Shown piece after piece: positions 1 through 7,099 of a DNA stretch of 37,006 bases. Location: the NCBI GenBank assembly GCA_030446685.1, contig JAUJMV010000009.1, forward strand, positions 1,354 through 38,359. Direction: 5' to 3'. How positions within the stretch are numbered: the stretch's first letter is position 1; every line of letters starts with the position of its first letter. Under the pieces are notes generated by a model. The model did not search any database, was not told the origin of the DNA, and worked only from the letters and a program-made list of their open reading frames with translations. Source of the stretch: Thermomicrobiales bacterium. Lineage in GTDB: Bacteria > Chloroflexota > Chloroflexia > Thermomicrobiales > CADCWN01. A program made the position numbers and the translations under genes.

Positions 1-2
1 CG

Positions 3-431
3 CCGGTCGTGCTAGGGGCCGTGCTGCGCGGCGTCACACCGGAGCGGGCGCGCGAGGCGACCGACGGCCCGGACGGCTGGAGTGTTGTCGCCGTCGTCTG
101 CCACCTGCGCGACTACGAGGAGATCTTCCACGAGCGCGCGACGTTGATGCTGGCGCAGGACAGGCCGCCCCTGCCGGCGCCGAACCAGGACGCGCTGGCG
201 CGAGAGCGCGACTATGCGTCGGCGGACCTCGGGGCTGCGGTCGCGGCATTCCGGGCCAACCGGCGGCGCTTCCTCGATCTCCTGGCCGGCGTGACCGACG
301 AGCAGTGGGGCCGGCGCGGCGTCCACCCGCGGCAGGGGGAACTGGCGCTCGTGGACCTGGCGACGCGGGTGCCGCTGCACGACGTGAATCACATCGAGCA
401 GATCGTGCGGGCACTCGGTGAGGCGGGGTGA
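3..431 (+). CDS. DinB-like protein, 5'-partial
   Basis: DinB/YfiT-like four-helix protein. The reading frame is open to the left edge of the window and the first available GTG (position 9) already lies inside the expected first helix, so the true start is probably outside. Visible family features are the W-S-V-V-A-V-V-C-H-L-R-D segment (first metal-ligand His) and the late L-H-D-V-N-H-I-E-Q-I motif with two more His residues; together these three His form the usual metal triad. Members of this fold include thiol-dependent transferases, but most are uncharacterised and no substrate can be assigned. It lies on the same strand as the lysine genes, 66 bases upstream of lysZ, so co-transcription is possible. 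Confidence 0.8.
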   Translation, partial: PVVLGAVLRGVTPERAREATDGPDGWSVVAVVCHLRDYEEIFHERATLMLAQDRPPLPAPNQDALARERDYASADLGAAVAAFRANRRRFLDLLAGVTDEQWGRRGVHPRQGELALVDLATRVPLHDVNHIEQIVRALGEAG

Positions 432-497
432 CGCCGGCCGCGCGCGGCTAGGCGGCGGGTCGATCGGAAGGGCAGCGCACTGGACAAGGGGTCGAAC

Positions 498-1295
498 ATG
501 CTGGTGATCAAGCTCGGCGGCAGCGCCGGGATCAACTATGAGGCGTTCCTGGACGACCTGGCGCGCGTGGAGGGGCCGGCGATCTTCATCCACGGCGGCA
601 ACGCCGAACTGGACGAGATCTCGCGCCGGCTCGGCATCCCGCCGCGCCACGTCACCTCGGCCAGCGGGCAGTCGAGCCGCTTCACCGACCGCGAGACGCT
701 GGAAGCGATGTTCATGGTCTACTGCGGGCGCGTCAACAAGACGCTGGTCGAGGGTTTACAACGGCGCGGCGTCAACGCGGTCGGCCTGAGCGCGCTCGAC
801 GGGCGGATCGCCACCGGGCGGCGCAAGAGCGCGATCCGCGCGATCGAGGACGGCAAGCCGAAGATGCTGCGCGGCGACTACGCCGGCTCGATCGAGCGGA
901 TCGACCCGACCCTGCTGACCCTGCTGCTCGGCGCGGGCTACCTGCCGGTCCTCACCCCGCCCGCCCTCAGCACCGAGGGCGAGGCGATCAACGTCGACGG
1001 CGACAAGCTGGCGACCGAGGTCGCGGTCGCGCTCGGCGCCGACCAGCTCCTCGTCTTCTCCAACACCCCCGGCCTGCTCGCCGACGTGGGCGACGAGGGG
1101 AGCCTCGTCACCGCGATTAGCCTGGCGAACATGGCCGAGGCGGAGGGGTTCGCCCAGGGGCGGATGAAGAAGAAGGTGCTGGCCGCGCAGGACGCGGTCG
1201 AGCGCGGCGTCGGCCGCGTCATCTTCGCCGACGCCCGCGTCGGGCGCCCGATCGCCCGCGCGCTGGAGGGCGCCGGCACGACGATCATGGCGTAG
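498..1295 (+). CDS. lysZ: [LysW]-aminoadipate/[LysW]-glutamate kinase
   Basis: Amino-acid kinase family enzyme of 265 residues that phosphorylates the side-chain carboxylate of 2-aminoadipate (or glutamate) while it is attached to the carrier protein LysW. The glycine-rich N-terminus (MLVIKLGGSAGIN), the I-H-G-G-N-A-E-L-D segment, and the C-terminal N-V-D-G-D-K-L-A and V-F-S-N-T-P-G-L-L segments are those of the acetylglutamate-kinase fold. The T-S-A-S-G-Q-S-S-R-F-T-D stretch after the HGG loop is typical of LysZ rather than ArgB. The ATG at 498 has only a modest AAGGGG ribosome site. LysJ and LysX homologues follow in the same direction, which supports the LysW pathway rather than the acetylated arginine route. 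Whether lysine, arginine or both are made cannot be told from sequence alone. Confidence 0.9.
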   Translation: MLVIKLGGSAGINYEAFLDDLARVEGPAIFIHGGNAELDEISRRLGIPPRHVTSASGQSSRFTDRETLEAMFMVYCGRVNKTLVEGLQRRGVNAVGLSALDGRIATGRRKSAIRAIEDGKPKMLRGDYAGSIERIDPTLLTLLLGAGYLPVLTPPALSTEGEAINVDGDKLATEVAVALGADQLLVFSNTPGLLADVGDEGSLVTAISLANMAEAEGFAQGRMKKKVLAAQDAVERGVGRVIFADARVGRPIARALEGAGTTIMA

Positions 1296-1310
1296 CGAGT
1301 GGAGCTGGCA

Positions 1311-1562
1311 ATGCCTGTGCGGACACGCATCGAATACCGCTATGACGCGGAGAGCCGCAACTGGTGCTTCCGCGTGCCCGACCTGGGCATCATCGGCGGC
1401 GCCGACACCCGCGAAGAGGCCGAGCGGGCGGCGAACGACGCCATCGCCTACGCGCTGGAGGGCGAGACCGAGGCCGCGCCGGGTAACGGCGGGATTGGTG
1501 ACCGCGGCTCGGCCGCGCGCAGCGGTGTGAGCGAACCGGAGGAGGACGAGCGATGGTCGTGA
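1311..1562 (+). CDS. HicB-like small protein without a HicA partner
   Basis: 83-residue protein. I chose the ATG at 1311 over the in-frame GTG at 1299 because GGAG lies a few bases before it. The first 55 residues (I-E-Y-R-Y-D-A-E-S-R-N-W, then R-V-P-D-L-G-I-I-G-G-A-D-T-R-E-E-A and A-I-A-Y-A-L-E-G) follow the HicB antitoxin-like partial RNase H fold pattern of beta strands, a PDL turn, and a T-x-E-E-A helix. The last 25 residues are a low-complexity acidic tail. No HicA-type toxin lies beside it: lysZ ends 15 bases upstream and map starts inside its 3' end (10-base overlap), so it is translationally coupled to map. It is probably a solitary HicB-domain protein with an unknown job, not a toxin-antitoxin pair. 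Confidence 0.65.
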   Translation: MPVRTRIEYRYDAESRNWCFRVPDLGIIGGADTREEAERAANDAIAYALEGETEAAPGNGGIGDRGSAARSGVSEPEEDERWS

Positions 1563-2296
1563 AGAACCAGGTGGACGCGCGCGGCCTGCGCCGCGCCAAT
1601 CGCGCCACCGCCCGCCTCCTCAAGGAACTCGCCCGCCTGGCGCGGCCCGGCGTGCGGACCCGCGAGCTGGACGACCACGCCAGGGCCTACATGGCGCGCC
1701 TGGGCGCGGAGCCGGTGTTCCACACCGAGGAGGGGTTCCCCGGCTGCATCAACACCTCGGTCAACGATGTCGCGCTCCACGGCGTCCCGGGCGAGTACCG
1801 GCTCCGGGCGGGCGACGTGCTCAGCATCGACGCCGGGATGCTCCTCGACGGCTACTGCGGCGACGCGACCATCACGGTCGGCATCGGCGAGGTCGGGCCG
1901 GAGCGCCGCCGCCTGATCGAGACGGCGCGCGGGGCGATGCTGGCCGGCATCGGCGCCGCGGTCACTGGCAACCGCGTCGGCGATATCGGCCACGCGATGC
2001 AGGGGTACGCCGAATCGCGCGGCTTCGGCGTCGTGCGCGGCTTCACCGGCCACGGGCTGGGCCACCGGATGCACGAGGCGCCGGACGTGCCGTTCGTGGG
2101 TCGCCCCGGCTCCGGCCCGACCCTGGAGGAAGGGCTGGTGATCACCATCGAGCCGGTCCTGGTCGAGCGGTCGCCTCGCTGCCGCTTCGACCCCGACGGC
2201 TGGTCGGTGCGCACGGTCGATGGCGGCTGGGCGGCGCAGTTCGAGCACACCGTCATGGTCACCAGCCGCGGGGCCAGCATCCTGAGCGAGGCGTAG
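1553..2296 (+). CDS. map: Type I methionine aminopeptidase
   Basis: Cytosolic metalloprotease of 247 residues that removes the initiator Met from new proteins. All five expected metal ligands are present: Asp in S-I-D-A-G-M-L, Asp in Y-C-G-D-A-T-I, His in T-G-H-G-L-G-H, Glu in I-T-I-E-P-V and Glu in Q-F-E-H-T-V. The substrate-side His is in A-L-H-G-V-P-G. The length is normal for a bacterial type I enzyme without an N-terminal zinc extension. The start ATG has a strong GGAGG site and overlaps the end of the HicB-like gene by 10 bases, so the two are very likely co-translated. Placement inside a lysine-biosynthesis run is unusual compared with the common position beside adk/infA in ribosomal operons, so this may be a second copy in the genome. 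Confidence 0.93.
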   Translation: MVVKNQVDARGLRRANRATARLLKELARLARPGVRTRELDDHARAYMARLGAEPVFHTEEGFPGCINTSVNDVALHGVPGEYRLRAGDVLSIDAGMLLDGYCGDATITVGIGEVGPERRRLIETARGAMLAGIGAAVTGNRVGDIGHAMQGYAESRGFGVVRGFTGHGLGHRMHEAPDVPFVGRPGSGPTLEEGLVITIEPVLVERSPRCRFDPDGWSVRTVDGGWAAQFEHTVMVTSRGASILSEA

Positions 2297-2410
2297 AGTG
2301 GCAGTCGCTGCGACACGCCAAGAGCGAGGAATCGCGATGGCTTCCACCACCCCGAGCGCCGACTTGTTCCAGTAGAGGCCCGCCGTGTTGGGCAGCAGGA
2401 GCCGCGAGAC

Positions 2411-3202
2411 ATGGGCTTGACGATCGTCCAGGTCGATGCCTTCGCCGACCGGCCCTTCGCCGGCAACCCGGCGGCGGTCTGCGTGCTCCCCGCGCCCGCC
2501 GAGGAGCGGTGGATGCAACTGGTGGCGCGCGAGATGAACCTGGCCGAGACGGCTTTCCTCCACCCGCACGAGGACGGCTTCGCCCTGCGCTGGTTCACCC
2601 CGACCGTCGAGGTCGATCTGTGCGGCCACGCCACCCTGGCGAGCGCGCGGGTGCTGTGGGACGACGGCCACCTGACGCCGGGGCGGCAGGCGCGCTTCCA
2701 CACCCGCAGCGGCCTGCTGACGGCCGACCTGCGGGGCGCGTGGATCGAACTCGACTTCCCGGCCGAGCCGGCGGGCGCCGCCGACGCCCCGCCCGGCCTC
2801 GCCGCGGCCCTGGGCATCGCGCCGCGGTCGGTCGGCAGGAACCGCTTCGACTACCTGGTCGAGGTCGAGTCGGCGGCGGCGGTGCGCGCGCTGCAACCCG
2901 ACTTCACCGCCCTACGGACGGTGCCGACGCGCGGGGTGATCGTCACCGCGCCGTCCGACGACCCGGCCTTCGACTTCGTCTCGCGCTTCTTCGCGCCCCG
3001 CGCCGGGATCGACGAGGACCCGGTCACCGGGTCGGCCCACTGCTGCCTCGGGCCGTTCTGGGGGTGGCGGCTGGGCAAGGAGACGCTGACCGGCTACCAG
3101 GCGTCGGCGCGGGGCGGCGTCGTGCGCGTGCGGCTGGCCGGGCCGCGTGTGCTGCTAGGCGGCCAGACGGTCACGGTGCTGCGCGGCGAGCTGCTGCACT
3201 GA
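2411..3202 (+). CDS. PhzF-family isomerase/epimerase-like protein
   Basis: 263-residue member of the PhzF family (diaminopimelate-epimerase fold, two similar half-domains). The N-terminal V-D-A-F-A-D-R-P-F-A-G-N-P-A-A-V motif, the N-L-A-E-T-A-F segment with the likely catalytic Glu near residue 46, the V-D-L-C-G-H-A-T-L motif and the C-terminal D-E-D-P-V-T-G-S-A-H-C motif are all clear. PhzF itself isomerises a phenazine precursor, but no other phenazine gene is present and most members have unknown substrates, so no reaction is assigned. The ATG at 2411 is preceded by an AGGAG about 10 bases away. It sits between map and lysJ on the same strand, with a 114-base gap upstream, so it may be part of the amino-acid operon or have its own promoter. 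Confidence 0.88.
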   Translation: MGLTIVQVDAFADRPFAGNPAAVCVLPAPAEERWMQLVAREMNLAETAFLHPHEDGFALRWFTPTVEVDLCGHATLASARVLWDDGHLTPGRQARFHTRSGLLTADLRGAWIELDFPAEPAGAADAPPGLAAALGIAPRSVGRNRFDYLVEVESAAAVRALQPDFTALRTVPTRGVIVTAPSDDPAFDFVSRFFAPRAGIDEDPVTGSAHCCLGPFWGWRLGKETLTGYQASARGGVVRVRLAGPRVLLGGQTVTVLRGELLH

Positions 3203-3236
3203 GGCGACGGCGCAGAACAGAGTGAGGAGGATGACG

Positions 3237-4415
3237 ATGGCGACGAGCCTGCCGATCGGGCAGATCCACGAGACCGAGGACGCGCGGCTGATCGGTCTCT
3301 ACGCCAAGCGGGAGATCGCGATCGTGCGCGGCGAGGGGATCCACCTCTTCGACAGCGAGGGGAAGGAGTACCTCGACCTCTTCAGCAACTACGGCGTCAA
3401 CATCCTGGGGCACGCCCACCCCGCCGTCAACGCCGCGATCAAGGCGCAGGTGGACGCGCTGTCGAACTGCCACAGCAGCTTCTACAACGACGCCCGCGCC
3501 CGCTTCCTCGACACCCTCGGCGAGCTGGCCCCGCCCGAGCTGAGCCGCGCCTTCCTCTGCAGCTCCGGCGCGGAGGCGATCGAGGCGGCCCTCAAGTTCG
3601 CGCGTGTCGTCACCGGCCGCACCGGGGTGGTGGCGACGAGGCGCGCCTACCACGGGCGCACCTTCGGCGCGCTCGGGGCGACCGCCGACAAGAAGTACCG
3701 CGACCCCTTCCTGCCGCTGCTGGAGGGCTTCAGCCACGTCGCCTACGACGACGCGGACGCCCTTGGCGCGGCGGTGGACGGGGGGACGGCGGCGATCATC
3801 CTCGAACCGATCCAGGGCGAGGGCGGCATCCACGTCCCGAGCGCCGACTACCTGGCCGCGGCACAGGAGATCGCGCGGCGGGCCGGCGCGCTGCTGATCC
3901 TCGACGAGATCCAGAGCGCCTTCCGCACCGGCAGCCTCTTCGCCTGCCAGCAGGGCGGCGTCGTGCCGGACATCCTCTGCGTCTCCAAGGGGATCGCCAA
4001 CGGCTTCCCGTTCGGCCTGACGCTGGTGACCGAGGAGGTCGCCGGGCGCATCCCGGCTGGCAGCCACGGCACGACCTTCGGCGGCAACCCGCTCGGCTGC
4101 GCCGCCGCCACCGCCACCCTCACCGCCCTACGCGACGCCGACCTCTTCGCACAGAGCGCGCGGGTCGGCGCGCACTTCCTCGACGCGCTGCGCGGTCTGG
4201 GCAGCCCGAAGATCCGCGAGGTGCGCGGGCGCGGCCTGATGATCGGCGTCGACCTGAGGGAGCGCGCGACGAAGTACCTGCGCGGCCTGCAGGAGGGCGG
4301 CGTCCTGGCCCTCTCCGCCGGCCCGACGACGCTGCGCTTCCTGCCGCCGCTGCTGCTGACCGAGGCCGAGGTGGACCGGGCGGTCGGGGTGCTCGGCGGC
4401 CTGCTGAAGAAGTAG
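3237..4415 (+). CDS. lysJ: [LysW]-aminoadipate semialdehyde/acetylornithine-type aminotransferase
   Basis: Class III PLP-dependent aminotransferase, 392 residues from the ATG at 3237. That start is best spaced from the GAGGAGG site; in-frame GTG 3222 and ATG 3231 are alternatives. It adds the amino group to the LysW-bound semialdehyde to give LysW-lysine (or -ornithine). Seen in the sequence: the [14 protein letters not shown] substrate/PLP region, [11 protein letters not shown], the L-I-L-D-E-I-Q-S motif whose Asp binds the pyridine nitrogen, [10 protein letters not shown] with the Schiff-base Lys at about residue 251, and the G-T-T-F-G-G-N-P-L phosphate-binding turn. The family cannot be separated from ArgD by motif alone; the neighbours lysZ and lysX make LysJ the better name. 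Its stop codon lies at the edge of an inverted heptamer repeat. Confidence 0.87.
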   Translation: MATSLPIGQIHETEDARLIGLYAKREIAIVRGEGIHLFDSEGKEYLDLFSNYGVNILGHAHPAVNAAIKAQVDALSNCHSSFYNDARARFLDTLGELAPPELSRAFLCSSGAEAIEAALKFARVVTGRTGVVATRRAYHGRTFGALGATADKKYRDPFLPLLEGFSHVAYDDADALGAAVDGGTAAIILEPIQGEGGIHVPSADYLAAAQEIARRAGALLILDEIQSAFRTGSLFACQQGGVVPDILCVSKGIANGFPFGLTLVTEEVAGRIPAGSHGTTFGGNPLGCAAATATLTALRDADLFAQSARVGAHFLDALRGLGSPKIREVRGRGLMIGVDLRERATKYLRGLQEGGVLALSAGPTTLRFLPPLLLTEAEVDRAVGVLGGLLKK

Positions 4416-4502
4416 GTTGAAGGTTGAAGGTGCAAGGTCGAAAGTTGGTGTTCCCGCGACGAAGCACAGAACCTTCAACCTTCAACCTTGCACCTTCAAC
4501 CC
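4415..4502. repeat. Inverted pair of TTGAAGG-type heptamer repeats between lysJ and lysX
   Basis: The 97-base gap between lysJ and lysX is almost wholly repeat. Left arm 4415-4431 (GGTTGAAGGTTGAAGGT) is the exact reverse complement of right arm 4471-4487. A second pairing register exists because both arms continue with a variant unit containing TGCAAGG. The transcript could fold into a stem of 17 or more base pairs just before the lysX ribosome site at 4503-4510. It may affect mRNA stability or lysX translation; the repeat itself looks like an inserted or expanded element. Confidence 0.85.
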
Positions 4503-4512
4503 GGGAGGGACC

Positions 4513-5355
4513 ATGCACGTCGGCGTCCTGCTCTCGCGCGTCCGCGTCGAGGAGAAGCTGCTCTTCGCCGAACTCGACGCGCGCGGGGTCCGCTGGTCGC
4601 GGATCGACGACCCCGAGCTGATCCTGCGGCTGGACGAGCCGATCCGCGACTACGACGTGGTCCTGGAACGCTCGATCAACCACACACGCGCCCTGCACAG
4701 CCTCAAGATCTTCAACGACTGGGGCGTGCCGACGGTCAATGCCTACAGCGTGGCCGACATCTGCGGCAACAAGCTCCTCACCTCCAGCGCGCTGGTGCGC
4801 GCGGGCGTGCCGACCCCCACGACCGTCGTCGCCTTCACGCCGGAGTCGGCCCTGCGGGCGATCGAGGAGTTGGGCTACCCGATCATCCTCAAGCCGCCGA
4901 TCGGCTCCTGGGGCCGGCTCCTCTCCAAGATCAACGACCGCGACGCCGCCGAGGCACTGCTGGAGCACAAGGAGATCCTCGGCTCGTTCCACCACTCGAC
5001 CTACTACATCCAGCAGTACGTCGAGAAGCCGGGGCGTGACATCCGCGCCTTCGTCGTCGGCGACGAGACGATCTGCGCGATCTACCGCTACAGCGCGCAC
5101 TGGATCACCAACACCGCGCGCGGCGGCCAGTCGGAGAACTGCCCGGTCACGCCGGAACTGGACCGCGTCTGCCGGGCCGCCGCGCGCGCGGTCGGCGGCG
5201 GCGTGCTGGCGGTCGACCTGGTCGAGGCCGGCGACAGCTTCTCGGTGATCGAGGTCAATTACACGATGGAGTTCCGCAACTCGATCGCCCCGACCGGCGT
5301 CAACATCCCCGCCCGCATCGTCGACTTCACCCTCCGGACCGCCGAGGGGCGCTGA
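4513..5355 (+). CDS. lysX: LysW:2-aminoadipate/glutamate ligase (RimK-like ATP-grasp)
   Basis: 280-residue ATP-grasp ligase that joins the amino group of 2-aminoadipate or glutamate to the C-terminal Glu of LysW, the entry step of carrier-protein lysine/arginine synthesis. Start chosen at ATG 4513 because GGGAGGGA lies just upstream; the frame stays open further 5' only through repeat sequence. Family features: N-terminal [15 protein letters not shown], the ATP-binding [13 protein letters not shown] segment, [24 protein letters not shown], and the Mg-binding [12 protein letters not shown] tail motif that is diagnostic of LysX rather than RimK. Preference for aminoadipate versus glutamate is not decided here. 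Its substrate carrier LysW is not encoded in the window. Confidence 0.92.
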   Translation: MHVGVLLSRVRVEEKLLFAELDARGVRWSRIDDPELILRLDEPIRDYDVVLERSINHTRALHSLKIFNDWGVPTVNAYSVADICGNKLLTSSALVRAGVPTPTTVVAFTPESALRAIEELGYPIILKPPIGSWGRLLSKINDRDAAEALLEHKEILGSFHHSTYYIQQYVEKPGRDIRAFVVGDETICAIYRYSAHWITNTARGGQSENCPVTPELDRVCRAAARAVGGGVLAVDLVEAGDSFSVIEVNYTMEFRNSIAPTGVNIPARIVDFTLRTAEGR

Positions 5356-5402
5356 CGCACGCCCCGCTCCCTTATCAGGGGAGGGGCCGGGGGTGGGGGC
5401 GA

Positions 5403-6177
5403 ATGGGCTACTTCGCGCACCGGACGGCGGCGGAACGCTACGCGCGCGGGCGCCCATTCTTCCATCCACTGGTGATCGACCGGGTGCGGGAAACGCTCGG
5501 CCTGCGGGCGCCGCTCCCGCGCGCCCTCGACGTAGCCTGTGGGACCGGGCAGTCGGCGGTTGCCCTCAAGCCGATCGCGGCCCGGATCGTCGGCACGGAC
5601 CTGTCGGGGGGCATGCTGGCCCAGGCCCCGCGCGACGCCCGCATCGGCTACATCGCCGCCTCGGCCGAACGGTTGCCCTTCGGCGCCGCACCGTTCGATC
5701 TTGTCACCGTCGCGCTCGCCTTCCACTGGTTCGACCGCGCGCGGTTCCTGGCCGAGGCCCACCGCCTCCTCCGCCCCGCCGGCTGGCTGGTGATCTACAA
5801 CAACGGCTTCCTCGCCCGGATGGCGGAGAACCCGGCATTCGAGGAGTGGTCGCGCGACCATTACCTGATGCGCTACCCCACCCCACCGCGCAACAACCGG
5901 CCCTTCACGGACGCCGAGGCCGCGGCACACGGCTTCCGTTTCGCCGCGCGGGAGCGGTTCGAGAACCGGGTCGCATTCTCGGTCGCCGAACTGGTCCGCT
6001 ATCTTATGACGCAGAGCAATGTGATCGCGGCGGTCGAGGAGGGGGAAAGAGCGCCCGGACGAGGTCTACGCCTGGCTGGTCCATGCGATCGCCCCGCTCT
6101 TCACCGCGCCACGCGGGACGTTCTCGTTCGGCAACACCGTCTGGTACCTCCAGCGGCCGCCGAACGAGGGGCCGTGA
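5403..6177 (+). CDS. Class I SAM-dependent methyltransferase, one frameshift
   Basis: Probable small-molecule methyltransferase with a Rossmann SAM-binding fold. Motif I is L-D-V-A-C-G-T-G-Q-S-A; the acidic strand-2 end is V-G-T-D-L-S; the motif IV region is F-D-L-V-T-V-A-L-A-F-H-W-F. The N-terminal F-A-H-R-T-A-A-E-R-Y-A-R-G-R-P pattern is typical of UbiE/Tam-like methyltransferases. The frame is lost in the G run at 6041-6045; removing one G restores a clean tail (K-E-R-P-D-E-V-Y-A-W-L, then T-V-W-Y-L-Q-R) ending at TGA 6175-6177, giving about 257 residues. The ATG at 5403 follows a G-rich ribosome site inside a short dispersed GC element (5360-5400). The substrate is unknown. Confidence 0.8.
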
Positions 6178-6179
6178 GG

Positions 6180-6240
6180 CCTACTCCCCCGTGCGGCGAC
6201 GGCGATCTTCCGCTCGCTGGCCGGCGTGAGCGCGCGCTTG
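6180..6240 (-). pseudogene. 3' remnant of a second methyltransferase
   Basis: On the minus strand this stretch reads L-T-P-A-S-E-R-K-I-A-V-A-A-R followed, after a one-base slip, by a stop. It matches the C-terminus of the intact methyltransferase at 12348-13145 (F-T-P-A-S-E-R-M-I-A-V-A-R). At DNA level 6200-6229 and 12368-12397 agree at 29 of 30 bases. Nothing upstream of it on the minus strand continues the gene; the sequence runs into the inverted repeat at 6282. It is best read as the surviving tail of a deleted paralogue lying convergent to the methyltransferase before it. Confidence 0.55.
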
Positions 6241-6281
6241 TAACGGCTGGGGAAGGACCAGGCGACCGATTCAGCCCTGTA

Positions 6282-6417
6282 GGGGCAGGCCCCCGTGCCT
6301 GCCCGCCTGGCCGACCTCGGACGTCCTCAACGGGTCACGGCGGCGGGATAGCTGGGTGTGGTGCCCGATCAGTTATATCGGGGGCAGGCCACGCGGGCAG
6401 GCACGGGGGCCTGCCCC
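6282..6417. repeat. Inverted repeat with 31-bp arms
   Basis: Left arm 6282-6312 and right arm 6387-6417 are reverse complements at 30 of 31 positions (core GGGGCAGGCCCCCGTGCC). Each arm can also fold on itself because it contains GGGGCAGGC and a partly complementary GCCTGCCC. The 74-base spacer holds a smaller CCCGAT/ATCGGG stem. There is no coding sequence. It looks like a dispersed intergenic element that has separated the methyltransferase remnant from whatever lay next to it. Confidence 0.85.
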
Positions 6418-6447
6418 GACCAGTGTTGTCGGCATGTCTAACGACGA

Positions 6448-6479
6448 ATACCGTAGGCCGGGCAGCAAGATACCGTAGG
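6448..6479 (+). promoter_or_regulatory. 10-bp direct repeat, possible operator of the rhodanese gene
   Basis: ATACCGTAGG occurs exactly twice, at 6448-6457 and 6470-6479, 22 bp start to start, so both copies face the same side of the helix. They lie about 90 bases before the rhodanese start in otherwise non-coding DNA. A -10-like TAGGAT follows at about 6510. The spacing fits a dimeric regulator site, but no regulator is identified. Confidence 0.35.
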
Positions 6480-6570
6480 GTTGCGGATGTTCCGGCGCCG
6501 CGTCGCGCCTAGGATACGGAGGAAGGCGCCGCACGATGGCGGCGAGTGGAGTCCAGGAAGGAGAGCAGCG

Positions 6571-6977
6571 ATGTCGGCCACGAGCGCGAAGACGGCGATG
6601 GCACTGATCGTGGAGGCGAAGCAGCGGGTGACGAACCTCACCCCGGAGCAGGTAGCCACCGAGCTGGCCGGGGACGACGTCCTGCTCGTGGATGTGCGCG
6701 AGCCGGGGAGCGCCTCCAGAACGGCGCGATCCTGGGCGCGGTCCACGCCCCGCGGGGGATGCTGGAGTTCTACGCCGACCCGGCGAGCCCCTACCACCGC
6801 CCGGAGTTCGACCCCGCCCGCCGGACGATCCTCTACTGCGCCTCGGGCGGCCGCTCGGCCCTCGCGGCGGATGCGCTCCAGGGGCTCGGCTACGCCAACG
6901 TCGCCCACCTCGACGGCGGGTTCAAGGGCTGGCAGGAGCGCGGCCGACCCGTGGAGCAGGTCGGCCCGAGCACGTAG
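6571..6977 (+). CDS. Single-domain rhodanese, one frameshift
   Basis: Sulfurtransferase-family protein of about 136 residues. It begins at ATG 6571 with AAGGAGAG upstream. The first 45 residues (ending L-L-V-D-V-R-E-P-G) match the rhodanese N-terminal half. The frame then shifts in the G run at 6705-6708, where one G seems to be missing; the next frame continues correctly as E-R-L-Q-N-G-A-I-L-G-A-V-H-A-P-R-G. The active-site loop is Y-C-A-S-G-G-R-S, with the catalytic Cys that carries the persulfide, followed by A-L-Q-G-L-G-Y-A-N-V-A-H-L-D-G-G-F-K-G-W. The sulfur acceptor is unknown. Upstream are the paired direct repeats at 6448-6479. Confidence 0.82.
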
Positions 6978-7082
6978 GACTGGCGGATCGGGCGGGTCGC
7001 CCACCGCCGGTCGCGGCCCCCTGTCGTCACCCCGAGCCGCGGCCTGGACCGGTCGGCCGGTCCAGGCCGCGGCGCATCGCCC

Positions 7083-7099
7083 GAGGAGGTTCCTCCATG
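7083..7099 (+). promoter_or_regulatory. Ribosome site inside a small hairpin
   Basis: The Shine-Dalgarno sequence of the cupin gene is part of the palindrome GGAGGTTCCTCC at 7085-7096, directly before the ATG at 7097. If it folds, the GGAG would pair with CTCC and the site would be hidden. The stem is only 4-5 bp, so this is suggestive only. Confidence 0.4.

Noticed and set aside
1448..2896. Long open frame on the minus strand antisense to map and PhzF
   Set aside because: It is the GC-driven shadow of two well-supported plus-strand genes, with Arg/Ala/Pro-rich filler. A short protein-like stretch in 2297-2410 is not enough to call a gene.
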